Shown: positions 45,001 through 55,269, numbered from the stretch's first letter. The stretch is DNA of 62,438 bases from Chlorokybus atmophyticus (GCA_009103225.1 RHPI01001616.1:250263-312700); one strand, 5' to 3'. Numbers and translations: made by a program. The notes: generated by a model from the sequence alone, not told the origin.

Positions 45001-45785
45001 CTATGCGACCCTTTTACAGACAACGTTACACGCTTACGACCCTTTTTCACTGTGCACAACCGTGCACCAGTATCCAATGTCATTTTAACATTGTCCTGCC
45101 ATTCCTGTCCTAGTACCACATCAACACCCATTATGTTGATGGACACCACTATGAAGGTGAGATTGGCATGATAATTACCAATCTTTACCTTCATTTTGAT
45201 TTCTCCTTTCACTGGTAACGTACCCCCAGCACCGGCAGCTGAAAATGCTGAGGGTTTACACGCTACTTTATTGCGCACAACCCATTGTTCCTCAATAAAA
45301 TTGTGCGTTGCACCAGTGTCAATCAAGAACGAACTGGTTATTCCCTGCATTGTGCCACTAAATGTCCACAACAGAGGCACAACCCGTCCTTGAAATGTAG
45401 CCAAGAGTCCGTGACTAATGCGAGGGTTGAGTAAAATTGCTGACAATCGCACTGTCCCTGTTTCACGCTTGCTAAATTGCTTTAACACAGTTCCCCCTCG
45501 AGTATGTTTCAACCATGGGCCATGATACTTAGGCACCATTACTACCACACTCAAAGTTCTGTGTTTACTTTGCAACTCAGTCAAAGTGTGCAACACATTG
45601 GTAAGCATGTTAAATTCCACATGTACCAACACACAAGCATTCTCTTCCACTTTTGCAACGTCAAAAAGTGGCAACTTGCTATGTGTTTGCCATGCGTGTG
45701 TCATTACATGCACTTGGGACAGCTCATCAAACCAGTTTGCTAATAACACAAGCAACTGGCCATCAACCACTTTTACATCAGTCAC
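42027..45785 (-). CDS. pol: Chromovirus B pol polyprotein (protease, RT, RNase H, integrase, chromodomain)
   Basis: This uninterrupted frame has 1252 codons. The protease motif IDTGATHNF starts at about residue 155. RT contains [33 protein letters not shown] and the catalytic YLDDIIVFS near residue 494. RNase H includes VVSDASTLGCGAVLLQ and VVTDHNPLVYF. Integrase has the zinc motif CDKCQRDK, then SMDLIVELP, VSDRDPRFVSQF (near 960) and YHPQTDGQTERANQVIEE. The C-terminal chromodomain reads YLVKWKGYGVEHNTWEPE (about 1215-1235) and would steer integration toward particular chromatin. All motifs needed for activity look intact. The frame is the same as the second part of gag, separated by one TAG (45795-45797), so expression may rely on readthrough. 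The listed start is simply the first ATG after that stop. Confidence 0.95.
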   Translation of the reverse strand: MTDVKVVDGQLLVLLANWFDELSQVHVMTHAWQTHSKLPLFDVAKVEENACVLVHVEFNMLTNVLHTLTELQSKHRTLSVVVMVPKYHGPWLKHTRGGTVLKQFSKRETGTVRLSAILLNPRISHGLLATFQGRVVPLLWTFSGTMQGITSSFLIDTGATHNFIEEQWVVRNKVACKPSAFSAAGAGGTLPVKGEIKMKVKIGNYHANLTFIVVSINIMGVDVVLGQEWQDNVKMTLDTGARLCTVKKGRKRVTLSVKGSHSLEHKQTDPALLSALQVKRALRKNTPAFLVHLTSSDDFVPGSTAGVADIIEKYQDIFSDELPGLPPDRGVGHTIPLIPDSEPPFRPIYRLSPNERGEMETQIKELLEKGLIEPSSSPFGAPILFVMKKNGKLRMCVDYRALNKITVKNRYPLPRIDDVFDKLSGNAYFSTLDLTSGYHQIRIHPSDVYKTAFRTPSGHYQYKVLPFGLTNAPAVFQKEMNKIFDNMLGKHVMVYLDDIIVFSKTKEEHRKHLEAVFALLRTHRLFANLPKCDFGKTELPFLGHIVSGAGVKPDPRKVQVVKDWPQPKNIHQLRSFLGLANYFRKFMMGYSTAVMPLTKLLRKDAPFSWTAAQEAAMQQVKLALTSAPVLALPNWDKRFTVVSDASTLGCGAVLLQDSRPCAYESRKFIPAEVNYTTTEQELLGIVHALETWRCYLEGVQFTVVTDHNPLVYFSTQLNLSRRQARWNEFLSRFTFEWVYRPGKTNVADPLSRCPSLLAVMRAHLLATQGTLPPNDEFVQAVLQGYILDPWFSMQGNVQQLNKRDNLYYMGACLVIPNHAGLRMKCIAEVHDPPYAGHFGGRKTTKAAQQLYWWPSLPVDVKQYVDTCDKCQRDKPLRQKPAGLLRPLPVPDGKWESVSMDLIVELPETALGHTAVAVFVDRLTKMVHIVPCRTEIGSRELAMVFVASVFKLHGLPRNFVSDRDPRFVSQFWKSLCSFLHIQQNMSTAYHPQTDGQTERANQVIEETIRHYVSPNQSDWDIYLPMAEFAINNAWQESVQETPFFLNYGVHPLSPANIKLPATDITRVPAAREMASAMQDRLALAKDCLRAAQDRQKAHADAHRREASYDVGCSVLLSTKNISIKGVGTRKFFPRWIGPFKVIDRVGTHAYRLELPKSIRIHNVFHVSVMKPYRSDGRVQPPPPPVAVDGDDTFEYEVEAVLSHRKPRRGRAPSYLVKWKGYGVEHNTWEPERNLTNCQKILRGYWSTVSTRER

Positions 45786-45794
45786 GACGTAATC

Positions 45795-47269
45795 CTATTC
45801 AACCTTCTTGGCCTTGCCCTTCCCCTTGGTTGGGCAGTTCTTTGCAATGTGGCCAGGCTGATGACAGACGTAACAGGTGCGAGCCGCAGCAGGCGTAGCA
45901 CCACCAGCAGGTGTGGCACTAGTAGAAGGACCATATGTCTTCGCCTTCTTTGCCAAGTGTGCACTCGGATGAGGGAAACGCTTCCCTCCCACCCCTGGCG
46001 GTTTGGCCGAAACTGCCACATGTGACTTGTCCTGCACCGCCGTGTCATCGTTGTATAGGTACACGCTCAGCTTCTGCAACTTGGCCAAGTCCTCGGGAAC
46101 CCAAGGCAGTCCCGTTGCCGTGTTGTACTGCAGTTGATCACGCACACGCGCATCCAAGCCGCGCTTGTACAACTCAAACTGCTCGGCCTTGTCAATAGGC
46201 ATGAGGCCGCTGTTGGCACGACCCACCAATGCCTGGAATTCTTGCAGATAGGCTGAAGCCGCCCGACCATTCTGTCGCAACTTGCTGAGCTTGTTACGAG
46301 CCTGAGTAGCCGGGTCCATGCCACCATAGCGTTCCGTCAGGAACTGAAACAGTGCCTCCACTGTTTTGGTAGCACCGTCCTGTGTCTGCCTCGCCCACTC
46401 GGCGAGAGCGTCAGAAGGCATGAGCAACTCAGCAACAGCAATGTGTTCACCAACGGGGCGTCTCAATGCTGTTAAATAGTGCTCAACAGTTACCACCCAG
46501 TCGTGGATACTGACGCTGCCGTTGGGCTTGAACTTCTCAGGCTTATTCAGCGCTGTGACCGGCAGACCCGCTGATCTCCAGCTGCTGAAGTAGCACCCGC
46601 CACCTGTTGGCGCAGCGCCACCAACTCAGCCTGCATAGCATCGAGGCGTGCCGTCAGCTGCACTCGGCCAGTCAACTTGTCTTCCAAGTTAGGTCCCAAG
46701 TACCAGAACACGTCCTTGCAACGCTGTGAGGTTTCCACTCCCAAGTTGGCCAAAGCCTCAAACGCCATTCGCTTGCCTTGGTAAGGGGGAGGCTTATCGT
46801 AAACAGCCATCAGAGCAGCCACCTTCGGATCACCGCGCACGAGTGGCGGAACATTGTTCGTCAGCTCGTGCTCGAGCATGCGGATCACCATCTCCTTGCT
46901 TGCGCGAGGAAGTGTGACAAAGTCCGTCTCATAGCCATCACGAACCTTCTGAGCCCATGCATCCCATGTTTCCTTGCCAAGCTGTGGGTTGGCATCAAGC
47001 AGAGCCTTGCGCTCCTGGGCATACTTCTCAATTGCCCCGCCAATGACACTCTGAGAGTCAACTGCAGGTGGTGCCATTTCAGCGTTTACTGCAACTGGTA
47101 CACTCTGAGCAGACTGGTCGGGAGAAGCATCGCTCTCTTGCTTGTCTCCCTCCTTCTCACTGACGGTCAGCTGATAGCTCTCACTCGTGTCAGAGTAATT
47201 CACTTCCTCTTCACTTGATGGCTCATATGATGTGGACTTCTCCACATCGTCCCCTCCTTGGTCAGACAT
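45795..47269 (-). pseudogene. gag: Chromovirus B gag (one frameshift)
   Basis: The frame starts at MSDQ (47269), conserved in chromovirus A, and runs to about 46570. There one C is missing relative to copy A (GGAGATCAGC against GGAGCATCAGC), shifting the frame. The second part is open from at least 46496 to 45798 and carries the CCHC zinc knuckle CYVCHQPGHIAKNC before a TAG at 45795-45797. A zinc knuckle binds element RNA for packaging. The shift means this copy cannot make full-length gag unless the base is a sequencing error. Confidence 0.9.
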
Positions 47270-47424
47270 CTGCCCAAGAATATAAGCCGTCAATAGTTGA
47301 AGTTTGCAAGTGCACAAACACACGAGTTGTGCACTGCAAAAGTGTCAAAATCACTTGATTTTGTCTCGTCAAGTTTCAAGTGTGTTACGTGGAGTATACA
47401 GCTCAAACAAGAGCTCCCCACACA
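47270..47424 (-). other. Chromovirus B leader up to the gap
   Basis: It is similar to the chromovirus A leader just upstream of gag (about 11430-11569), including the GACGAGACAAAAT stretch. The sequence stops at the N run. Confidence 0.8.
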
Positions 47425-48179
47425 NNNNNNNNNNNNNNNNNNNNNNNNNNNNNNNNNNNNNNNNNNNNNNNNNNNNNNNNNNNNNNNNNNNNNNNNNNNN
47501 NNNNNNNNNNNNNNNNNNNNNNNNNNNNNNNNNNNNNNNNNNNNNNNNNNNNNNNNNNNNNNNNNNNNNNNNNNNNNNNNNNNNNNNNNNNNNNNNNNNN
47601 NNNNNNNNNNNNNNNNNNNNNNNNNNNNNNNNNNNNNNNNNNNNNNNNNNNNNNNNNNNNNNNNNNNNNNNNNNNNNNNNNNNNNNNNNNNNNNNNNNNN
47701 NNNNNNNNNNNNNNNNNNNNNNNNNNNNNNNNNNNNNNNNNNNNNNNNNNNNNNNNNNNNNNNNNNNNNNNNNNNNNNNNNNNNNNNNNNNNNNNNNNNN
47801 NNNNNNNNNNNNNNNNNNNNNNNNNNNNNNNNNNNNNNNNNNNNNNNNNNNNNNNNNNNNNNNNNNNNNNNNNNNNNNNNNNNNNNNNNNNNNNNNNNNN
47901 NNNNNNNNNNNNNNNNNNNNNNNNNNNNNNNNNNNNNNNNNNNNNNNNNNNNNNNNNNNNNNNNNNNNNNNNNNNNNNNNNNNNNNNNNNNNNNNNNNNN
48001 NNNNNNNNNNNNNNNNNNNNNNNNNNNNNNNNNNNNNNNNNNNNNNNNNNNNNNNNNNNNNNNNNNNNNNNNNNNNNNNNNNNNNNNNNNNNNNNNNNNN
48101 NNNNNNNNNNNNNNNNNNNNNNNNNNNNNNNNNNNNNNNNNNNNNNNNNNNNNNNNNNNNNNNNNNNNNNNNNNNNNNN
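47425..48179. other. Sequence gap (755 N)
   Basis: By comparison with chromovirus A, about 1 kb of leader and 5' LTR should be here. Open frames reported across the gap are artefacts of unknown bases. Confidence 0.98.

Positions 48180-48229
<50 letters not shown>
48180..48229. repeat. (GA)n microsatellite
   Basis: About 25 GA units abut the gap. It is the other half of the microsatellite at about 41539-41557 that chromovirus B entered. Confidence 0.95.
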
Positions 48230-48231
<2 letters not shown>

Positions 48232-48688
48232 GACTTTGTTTTACGAACACAAAGTTTATAAAGTTAATGCCCCTATTCAATGTTTTTAATGCAAAAGCGC
48301 TACATGCAAAAGCGCTACATACTATTATGTCCGCATGCCGTATGTGTAACTTCATTGCTTGATTGTTGCAACGCTGTTAACATCATCAAGGATTAAAGTG
48401 AGCCGCAATGTTCGTAAGGTTCTAAGGCCACGTAATGATTGCTTATCGTTACTTATGGCACAAGCCACGTAACTATGAGCTTTAATGAAGCAAAGGTGTT
48501 GAGATTAAGGGTAACATTGTAGGTGACAAAAACAATCGCGCCCCCGATGATGTCGAGCGGGATGGTATAAAACTGGTTTGTGTACACACCTGACGAAAAA
48601 GCTTGCAATAGCAATAATTGCAATGATGGCGCCGAGTCTAGGGTTTGAACTACGCATGCGTTCGCAGCATGTTGCCCCCCTCATCGAT

Positions 48689-48748
<60 letters not shown>

Positions 48749-49042
48749 GCGCGCACGTGCGCAGCCATTTCACACTGTAGGTATGTTTTTGTTACACACA
48801 AAAACGCTCCGCCTTTCAGAATGGAAAGGACACAAAAGGTCTGGTTGAATTAAGCTTTGCATGTAGTGCCGATCAACAACCTGGTTGGTGTGATCAGCAT
48901 GCATGCAAGCTGTTGGGAAGATGATGTATCGATGAAGGTTTATAATGCACGCAAAGCATGTCACCAATTGAGCGGCTGTAACTGGCAGTTTGAAAGGCTG
49001 GCGAGAAATTTCCGACCTGCACGGAGGGACTACTCTCTCTCT
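48230..49042. other. Intergenic DNA with a CA/CG dinucleotide tract
   Basis: No gene is recognised. The (AC)n run at 48691-48734 passes directly into a (CG)n run (48735-48753), an alternating purine-pyrimidine stretch able to form Z-DNA. Further AT-rich unique sequence lies on both sides. Confidence 0.75.
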
Positions 49043-51129
49043 CACACGGATTGACGTTCGGGGACCATGCATGGTCCCCGAACGTCCTTCCACGGACCCC
49101 GCGGGCCATACATGGTCCGTCCCCGCGGACCACGAGTGTCTGGTCCGCGAGGGACGGACTGTCCATGGTCCTTTTGGGGCCCCAACACCTGGCGCGCAGT
49201 CGCGCACCACATATGATCCGTGCCGCACCTTGTATGGTGCGGCACGGACCAGTACTCTACGCTGATTCCTGGATGCGGACCAGGAGTGGGCCCGCGGCTC
49301 AGCGGCCCGGCAGCCGCGCACCGTACATGGTCCGTGCCGCACCATGTATGGGGCGGCATGGACCAGCAATGTTGCTGGTTGGCGGCCCTGCAGGGCGCGC
49401 TACACGTGTACCATAACTGAAGTATAGTTATTGCATGTACGAGTACATAGGTACATTGTGTGTATCATCATTTAATAAATGACAGGCCGCACCGACTGTC
49501 GCCGCTTACCATAAAGTGGACAGTCGCAAATGGTCGGCGGCTGTCAATGTATATTGGCAGCCGGCTGTCCATGTACATTTTAACTTAAACACAAGTGGAC
49601 AGCCGCCGACCAGTTGCGGCTGTCCACTTGTGGCCTATATTTGTATAAATGGATATGTGTATACATATAAATATATGTGTATATATACACATATATATAT
49701 ATATATGTGTATACATGCTTATGTATATATATGTTAACAAATATACGTGTGTGTGTGTGCATGTAGGAATAGGCTTAAAGTATACAAGCAAAAATTGTTG
49801 ACGTATTGCGGCCGCAATTTGCAGCCGTACAATAACTTCATATCTATCATTTCATGTACATACATTGTTGTAAGTATATTGATGCGCGTACACATGTGAA
49901 TTAGACCTTTCATATGCGAAATTATATACATCGTAAATAATATATAAGAATATAATTGTACAAAGTGTTATGAATACTGTACAATTACATAGTCTAAAAT
50001 AATAACTATATCAAATTTACATCCATGCATTGCGCGTGTTAATTACATAAAATATAGTTCGTTGGTTATTACATTATCATAATGTTCACAACCGTTAACA
50101 TCATACCATGAATACATATGTTGATGCTGTTCGCATGTTGCATTGCTAAGCGTAGTTTATGATATGATTGGTTTTAATAAATTGTATGAAACGAAAGCGC
50201 AAGCAATGTCAGATGTCATGACTTATAGCCTTACTTGTATAACCTCATAAATGGCCTATAAAAGCCTCATGCGACCACAGAATCATCGACAGCCCGATAA
50301 GGTACACTGGCTGCATTGACAGTCGCAATTTGGCTACTATCACTAAGCATTGTCACAATGACAGCCCCTAACAAGTCTACAAATTGTACTGGCGTATTGA
50401 CAACCGCCGAGTTCGCGTATGTAGTTTTACCACCGTCCATGTAACTGGTACAGCCTATGAATGCTACAATTGCATAGGCTCAGCCTATGGGCCTATCAAA
50501 GCGACACACAATCTCCGACTGTCCATCGGCAATTACTGCCGCCGGCCGACAGTCGCCAAGCGGCTGTCGGCGCATGCAATAAACGACATGATATAGGTTG
50601 CCATGCGACCCTCCCGATACGTGCACTTGTAGCTTAGTGGTTAGGGCGTCGTCTTTGAAATGCTAAAGGTGCTGGGTTCGAATCCGGCCGATGCGTGTTC
50701 TAGACTAATCATTCCACTAACGCCGCGGAGCCGGCCGCGGCCTCGTGCGCAGCAGGTTGGGCGTGGCCGATGTCGCCGGCAAAGTTGTCTCAACTTTTAC
50801 TGCATTTGCACTCATATTTACATTGTTCCATAATAAATTCGGTCCATGGTCAGCTAGCCGGACCAGTTATGATTGAAATATTGTAATGTTATGATTTTGT
50901 CCCTGGTCTGATGGCCGGACCATACCTGGTCCTGACGCAACAGTAATCGGCCGGACCTTAAGTGGTCCGTACCAAGGGACTATGGTACCATTCACGTGAA
51001 ATTCGGACCATGCATGGTCCGACTGTCCATGAAAGCCGGACCATACATGGTCCGTCAATTTCACTTAGCAGGGGAAAATCCCGGTCCTGCGTCACGGACC
51101 ATTCATGGTCCTTGAACGTCAATCCGTGT

Positions 51130-51130
<1 letters not shown>
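49043..51130. mobile_element. Putative non-autonomous TIR DNA transposon with palindrome arrays
   Basis: The ends are inverted copies of about 35 bp. The left end starts CACACGGATTGACGTTC at 49043, and the right end is its complement, ending 51130 (GAACGTCAATCCGTGTG). Both continue into a GGACCATG.ATGGTCC palindrome. More palindromes of this type fill the subterminal 300 bp on each side. A second inner pair of GACTGTC/GCGGCTGTC-rich blocks faces inward (about 49.49-49.63 and 50.51-50.57 kb). The middle is AT-rich. Flanks are CT repeats on both sides, so a target duplication cannot be defined. No transposase is seen. It could instead be a foldback element. Confidence 0.65.
50622..50700 (+). 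ncRNA. tRNA-like sequence (pseudo-tRNA or SINE head)
   Basis: An A box TAGCTTAGTGG (50630-50640) and a B box GGTTCGAATCC (50675-50685) are spaced 45 bp apart, as in a tRNA. The D arm pairs acceptably. The anticodon and acceptor stems do not pair, and the T stem is poor, so a working tRNA is unlikely. It lies inside the putative TIR element. Confidence 0.45.

Positions 51131-51132
<2 letters not shown>

Positions 51133-51186
<54 letters not shown>
51133..51186. repeat. (TC)n microsatellite
   Basis: About 26 TC units directly adjoin the right end of the TIR element. The left end is also flanked by a short CT run (49032-49042). Confidence 0.95.
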
Positions 51187-51188
<2 letters not shown>

Positions 51189-51725
51189 CCAATGCTTCAT
51201 AACCATCAGTGATTACTTGTCAACAAACCCCGCTTCATAATGTATTTGCTATGATGTTGCAGCTGACTCCCCACAAAAAGCAATTGCTTGTCCTTTGTTT
51301 GGTTGCGTCCTTTATAATGATAATCTGCCTGTAAAGATGTAACCTGATTCTGTGTCTACTGCAATGGCATGGTTCCTGCCGAAGCTGTACTGAGACTTTG
51401 TCTCTGTTGCAGTAATACTTACAGGCTGTCATCACACGCAGGCTTACCTGTGGCTGATTCTAGCCGTGATCAGCTGAGTCAGAGCATCCATGAGTACACA
51501 ACAACAAGTGAGAAGCTTCTTGTCCTCCATCTCATGCGCAGTGCACATGGGTTGGAGGACAGAAAGCTTCTCACTTGTTGTCTTGTGCAATGGCACACAC
51601 CAGCAGCGGCGTGACCACCACTACCACCCCCACCCCCACCCCCCTCGTCTTGATTGTCATCACATAATTACATCTTCACAAGCAACACCGTGTTGACAAT
51701 ACAGCAGAATACAACACAACATGAA
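51187..51725. other. Intergenic DNA with a miRNA-precursor-like hairpin
   Basis: No gene is recognised. At 51501-51581 two 28-base arms (51501-51528 and 51554-51581) pair with two mismatches around a 25-base loop. A C-rich tract (CCACCCCCACCCCCACC, about 51625) follows. Confidence 0.6.
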
Positions 51726-51900
51726 TCGCGAGGTCGGTTGGTGGCGGGGGGCGAGGTGTGCGGGACCGCACAGCGTGGTGGGGGATGCACCGTCATAGGG
51801 GCTGCTGGGACACAACCTAGTACAAGTGTTATTGCAGGACCGGCATCGGGACAACGCCCTGTTGTCGTGCCTTCCCTCGTGGCTCATCGTGGCTCGAACT
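51726..51900 (+). pseudogene. Fragment of the regulator's exon 7 (second Agenet module)
   Basis: The nucleotide sequence parallels the exon that encodes [11 protein letters not shown] and WWGCTIVG in the 22-27 kb gene. Shared words include GGGCTGCTGGGACACAAC and GACCGGCATCGGGACAAC. The reading frame is broken by small indels and a TAG. It lies upstream of the exon 8 copy at 60.7 kb, with element D between. One decayed duplicate on the plus strand, later split by element D, is the simplest reading. Confidence 0.75.
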
Positions 51901-52019
51901 CATTGTAAACCACCTTGTCATGCATGTCCGCATGCTATTGTACTCCGTAAGACCATCTCATGCATTGTCTCTCATCACATGATAGACACACACAATGAAA
52001 GATGCGTGTCACCACCCCT

Positions 52020-52340
52020 TGAAAGGTGCATGTCCCCTTGCAAATGATAGGCAAGATGACCACAGCTTGACTTGCAATCAGCCGTTCACTTGTGTAAAGC
52101 AATCCAAACTCAATCCTCACTCAAAGTACATGCTAAGGCAGCCCATACGGTGCGTCAAAGTCGCAATAGTGACACACACCCCTTCATGCACAGCAACGCA
52201 CAGCAACGAACACGTGCACACACACCATTCATGCAAGTACGTGCACAAGCATCCGCTCAGCCAAGAACCTCTTCCCAAAGGTGTCGCTTGCACTCCAGTA
52301 GGCCAACTTGTATCCAACCAAACTAGGAAACAAGCTAGCA
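52020..52340 (-). repeat. Element D 3' LTR
   Basis: On the minus strand it starts near TGCTAGCTTG and ends CACCTTTCA. It matches the two halves of the 5' LTR at 59065-59168 and 59837-60071. The start may lie a few bases further out, because AAGGCTT is also shared. Confidence 0.85.
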
Positions 52341-53902
52341 AAGCCTTGTATTCTTGGTCTTCCTCTGCAGGTACACGAAGTCTCCTGGTTAAAACTTCTG
52401 CAGTCTTGGCTTATAAAAGCCACTCCTCACCCTCGCACATCGCAATATGTCGCGGTAATGCGCCACTTGCAAGTTGCCAAGTGCGATTGGCATCACACGG
52501 CGGTCCGCACGCTTCACCATCTCCTTCTCCCACACATTGGGATCCTCCAAGCCAAGCCCCTGCTCAACCGATCTCCAGATTGATGTTGGCAATATGGGCT
52601 CCCTCCTGTCACAGCTGCACGGTGCAAAAAAAAGTAGGGACTGTACGAGCTCAAGCAGCCTGCCGCGTCATGCAATAGCCTATCGCCAGCCATGGCAACG
52701 CCAAGTCCCAGTCTCTCATGTTGTGGTTGAGACAGTACTAGCGAAGCCCCTTCTTCACCGCCTGTACCATTCTCTCAGCAAGCCCATTGGCCTAAGTATG
52801 GTTACGGGAAGTCCTTTGAAAGTCGATGACGGCTTGCGCCAACAAGTCGTTGAAATGGCCACGAAACTCGGTGCCTTGGTCAGTGAGAACCTCAGCACAA
52901 GCACCAAAACTGCTAAAAAAATATTTAAGGAAAGCCTCAGCCACAAGCTTGCTCTCCTTCGAAAGCAGCGCCACGACCTCGATTCACTTTAAAAAGTGCT
53001 CTATCATTACGAGCACGTAACGGTTGCCTTTTTTGCTAAGTGGTAGGTCTCCGGCCAGATCTAGGCTCCACCGATACAATAGTCCTTTGAGGCAAAGGGT
53101 GCAGCTGTGGGTGCTTGGCATTGAAGCTCGCCTTCATCCTGTCGCACTCTACACAGCTTGCAACAACTCCTGCCACGGTAGACCGCATGCCAGCCCACCA
53201 ATATGCTGATTGCACGAGCCTAAGTGTCCTCTTGACACCAAAGTGGCCCATCTTCTCATGAAGCAGCTCCATAAGCGGCTTCATCTCATGTGGTTGAGGC
53301 ACAATCCTCACACCTCCATTCGGCATCAAGCGCACAAGGTGGTTTCCCTCCCATCGATAGCGTTGTGCGCGTTGCCACATGCGATCTCTTGTTGCCGTGC
53401 TGCACCCAGCTTGGAACAGCCCGGGCTTGAGGTGAGCAAGCACTTGCTCATCCCTCCAAATGTCTTTTAAAGCCTCGCCTTCCTCCCCTTGAATGTTATT
53501 GACCGTCAGGGCTGGTGCAGCCCTCAAAGGTGGCATTATACCATCATTGTCACCCTCTGCAGCTGCGTTTGCGTGTGTGGATGCGCATGCGTCCACCGAA
53601 CCCGCCAACACCAGCAAGGAGGCCACACGGTAGGCCAAAAACCCAGCCACGCGCATGCCATAGTCATGCCTCGCCTCACTCTCGTCCAACGATAAAGGGT
53701 TTGGGTTCCTATTTAGCCCATCCGCGTCCATGTTGTCAACACAAGCTCGGTGTTCAATATTCAACTCATACTCCTGCAGTATGAGCGCCCATTTGACATG
53801 CTTCCCTGTGAGCTTGTCATTGGTCATCAACCAATTTAAGGGCTGGTGGTCGGTGATGAGTGTGAAGGCACAGCCATAAACTATGGCCCAAACTACTGCC
53901 AA
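52341..53902 (-). pseudogene. Element D RNase H C-terminus and integrase (decayed)
   Basis: The open frame 53902-53036 has the RNase H end (LITDHQPLNWLMTN, DADGLNRNPNPLS). It continues into the integrase zinc domain HEKMGHFGVKRT with YWWAGMRSTVAGVVASCVEC. The core follows in another frame (VLTDQGTEFRGHFNDLLAQA, about 52.85 kb), and the C-terminal part reads RVRSGFYKPRLQKF then GDFVYLQRK up to the LTR. Frameshifts and stops lie between the parts. Confidence 0.87.
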
Positions 53903-54974
53903 GCACTCCCCCTAAAAAGAGCTGTAGTTCGCCTCTGCGTTGTTGTTGCTTCGGCTGCCATATGCCACCACATACTCCTTCCCATCATCATCCTTTTTAC
54001 ACAACACGGCCCCTATGCCCAAGCGGCTTCAATCCGTGTGTTGGGTGAAGGGACGGTTAAAGTCCGCCCATCTCAACACCGGCGCCGTGCATAGCTTCTC
54101 CTTGAGAAGCTCAAAGGCACGTTGACACTCCTCCGACCAGCACCAGGCCTTGTCCTTCTTTAACAACTCATTCAAGGGCTTTGCAATCTTGCTATACCCC
54201 TTCCCACAAACCTTCAATAGTAGTTTGCCAAGCCGAGAAACGCCCGTGGTCGGCTAATGTCTGTCGGTGCAGGCACTTGCACTAAGGCATCCACCTTTGC
54301 TTGCTGCACACGTACACCATCCGGCACTATCTCATGGCCGAGATAAGGGATACGATCAGCTCCAAACAAGCATTTCTCTGGATGACACCTCATGCCTCTC
54401 GCGCGCACGCGCTCAAACACGTGCTCCAAGTGCACGAGATGCTCCTCCATCGTGTGGTTAAACACCAATATGTTATCAATGTAGCACCTTGCGAAGGTAA
54501 ACCGCGAAGCACACGGTCCATCACACGCTGTAACTTCACAAGTGCATTCTTCAAGCCGAATGGCATGACCTTCCATTTGTAGAGCTGGTCCACTCCCCCG
54601 AACGCTGTTTTGCCACGGTCCTCTGACTTGATGGCAATCTAGTTGAAGCCCTGCCTGAAGTCCATGATAGAGAACATCTTTGCATCACCGATGTCGTTAA
54701 AGATAGCCTCAGGGCTAGGCATAGGGTATCGATTAGCCTTAGTCTTCTCATTCCATGGCCGATAGTCACCACACAGCCTCCTTGAGGTCCAATATCCTCG
54801 TGAATTTTTCTTCAACGGCAACACCGTCGCCGCCATGAAGTCCGCAGTTGACTCCTCAATGAGTCCGGCCTCCAACAAGTCAGCACACTTCTCTGCCACA
54901 ACCTCCTTCTCCACCTTGCTCAGCCGATACTGCCTACGAAAGATGGGCTCCGGAGAGGTCAACTCAATGTCCAT
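53903..54974 (-). pseudogene. Element D reverse transcriptase and start of RNase H (decayed)
   Basis: RT blocks are PIFRRQYRLSKVEKEVVAEK, LCGDYRPWNEKTKANRYPMP, FSIMDFRQGFN, WKVMPFGLKNA and CYIDNILVFNHTMEEH. The catalytic YxDD is YIDN here (one G-to-A change), which would abolish activity even without the frame breaks. FLGLANYY and KGYSKIAKPLNELLKKD lead to RNase H. A TAG replaces a sense codon near 54.64 kb. Confidence 0.88.
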
Positions 54975-55269
54975 TGTGTAGAAGTTGCAGCCCCCAACTC
55001 TTTGGTAGAGTGGGCGAAGCAGTCACGCTTGCGCGCCAGCAACGCCTCGAGCCATTCACGCTCATGTGGTGTCGCATGCTCGCCCACACACCACTCCATG
55101 GTCTGGTCGGTGGCCTTCTCCTGCTTCAAGGCACCATCTACAGCCGCTTTCTTGCCACTTGCAGCTGTCACAGGCGAAAAAGACACCCCCTTGCTATCCT
55201 CATCATGTGCAACTTGCTCCCACACCCTCGACAGAGGCGCAGGCTCCCGACGCGCTTGCTGTCGCGCCG

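Larger units (their letters stand above)
41559..47424 (-). mobile_element. Chromovirus B, Ty3/gypsy LTR retrotransposon (nearly intact pol, 5' end in gap)
   Basis: It is a sister of chromovirus A on the opposite strand. The 3' LTR (41559-41904), polypurine tract, pol and gag are present. The leader runs into a 755-N gap that should hold the 5' LTR. It sits in a GA microsatellite: GA repeats lie just outside the 3' LTR (41539-41557) and again beyond the gap (48180-48229), so the target was GAGAG-like. The conservation of pol suggests a young or recently active copy. The only visible defects are a 1-nt gag frameshift and a TAG between gag and pol. Confidence 0.95.

Noticed and set aside
47297-48355. 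Long open frames of about 300 codons across 47.3-48.3 kb
   Set aside because: They run through 755 unknown bases and a GA repeat. They are artefacts of N translation.
48505-48853. Proteins of Cys-Val or Thr-His repeats at microsatellites
   Set aside because: They are translations of CA/CG repeats only.
50622-50700. Functional tRNA gene (Ser UGA or Phe GAA)
   Set aside because: The A and B boxes are good, but anticodon and acceptor stems do not pair under any register I tried.
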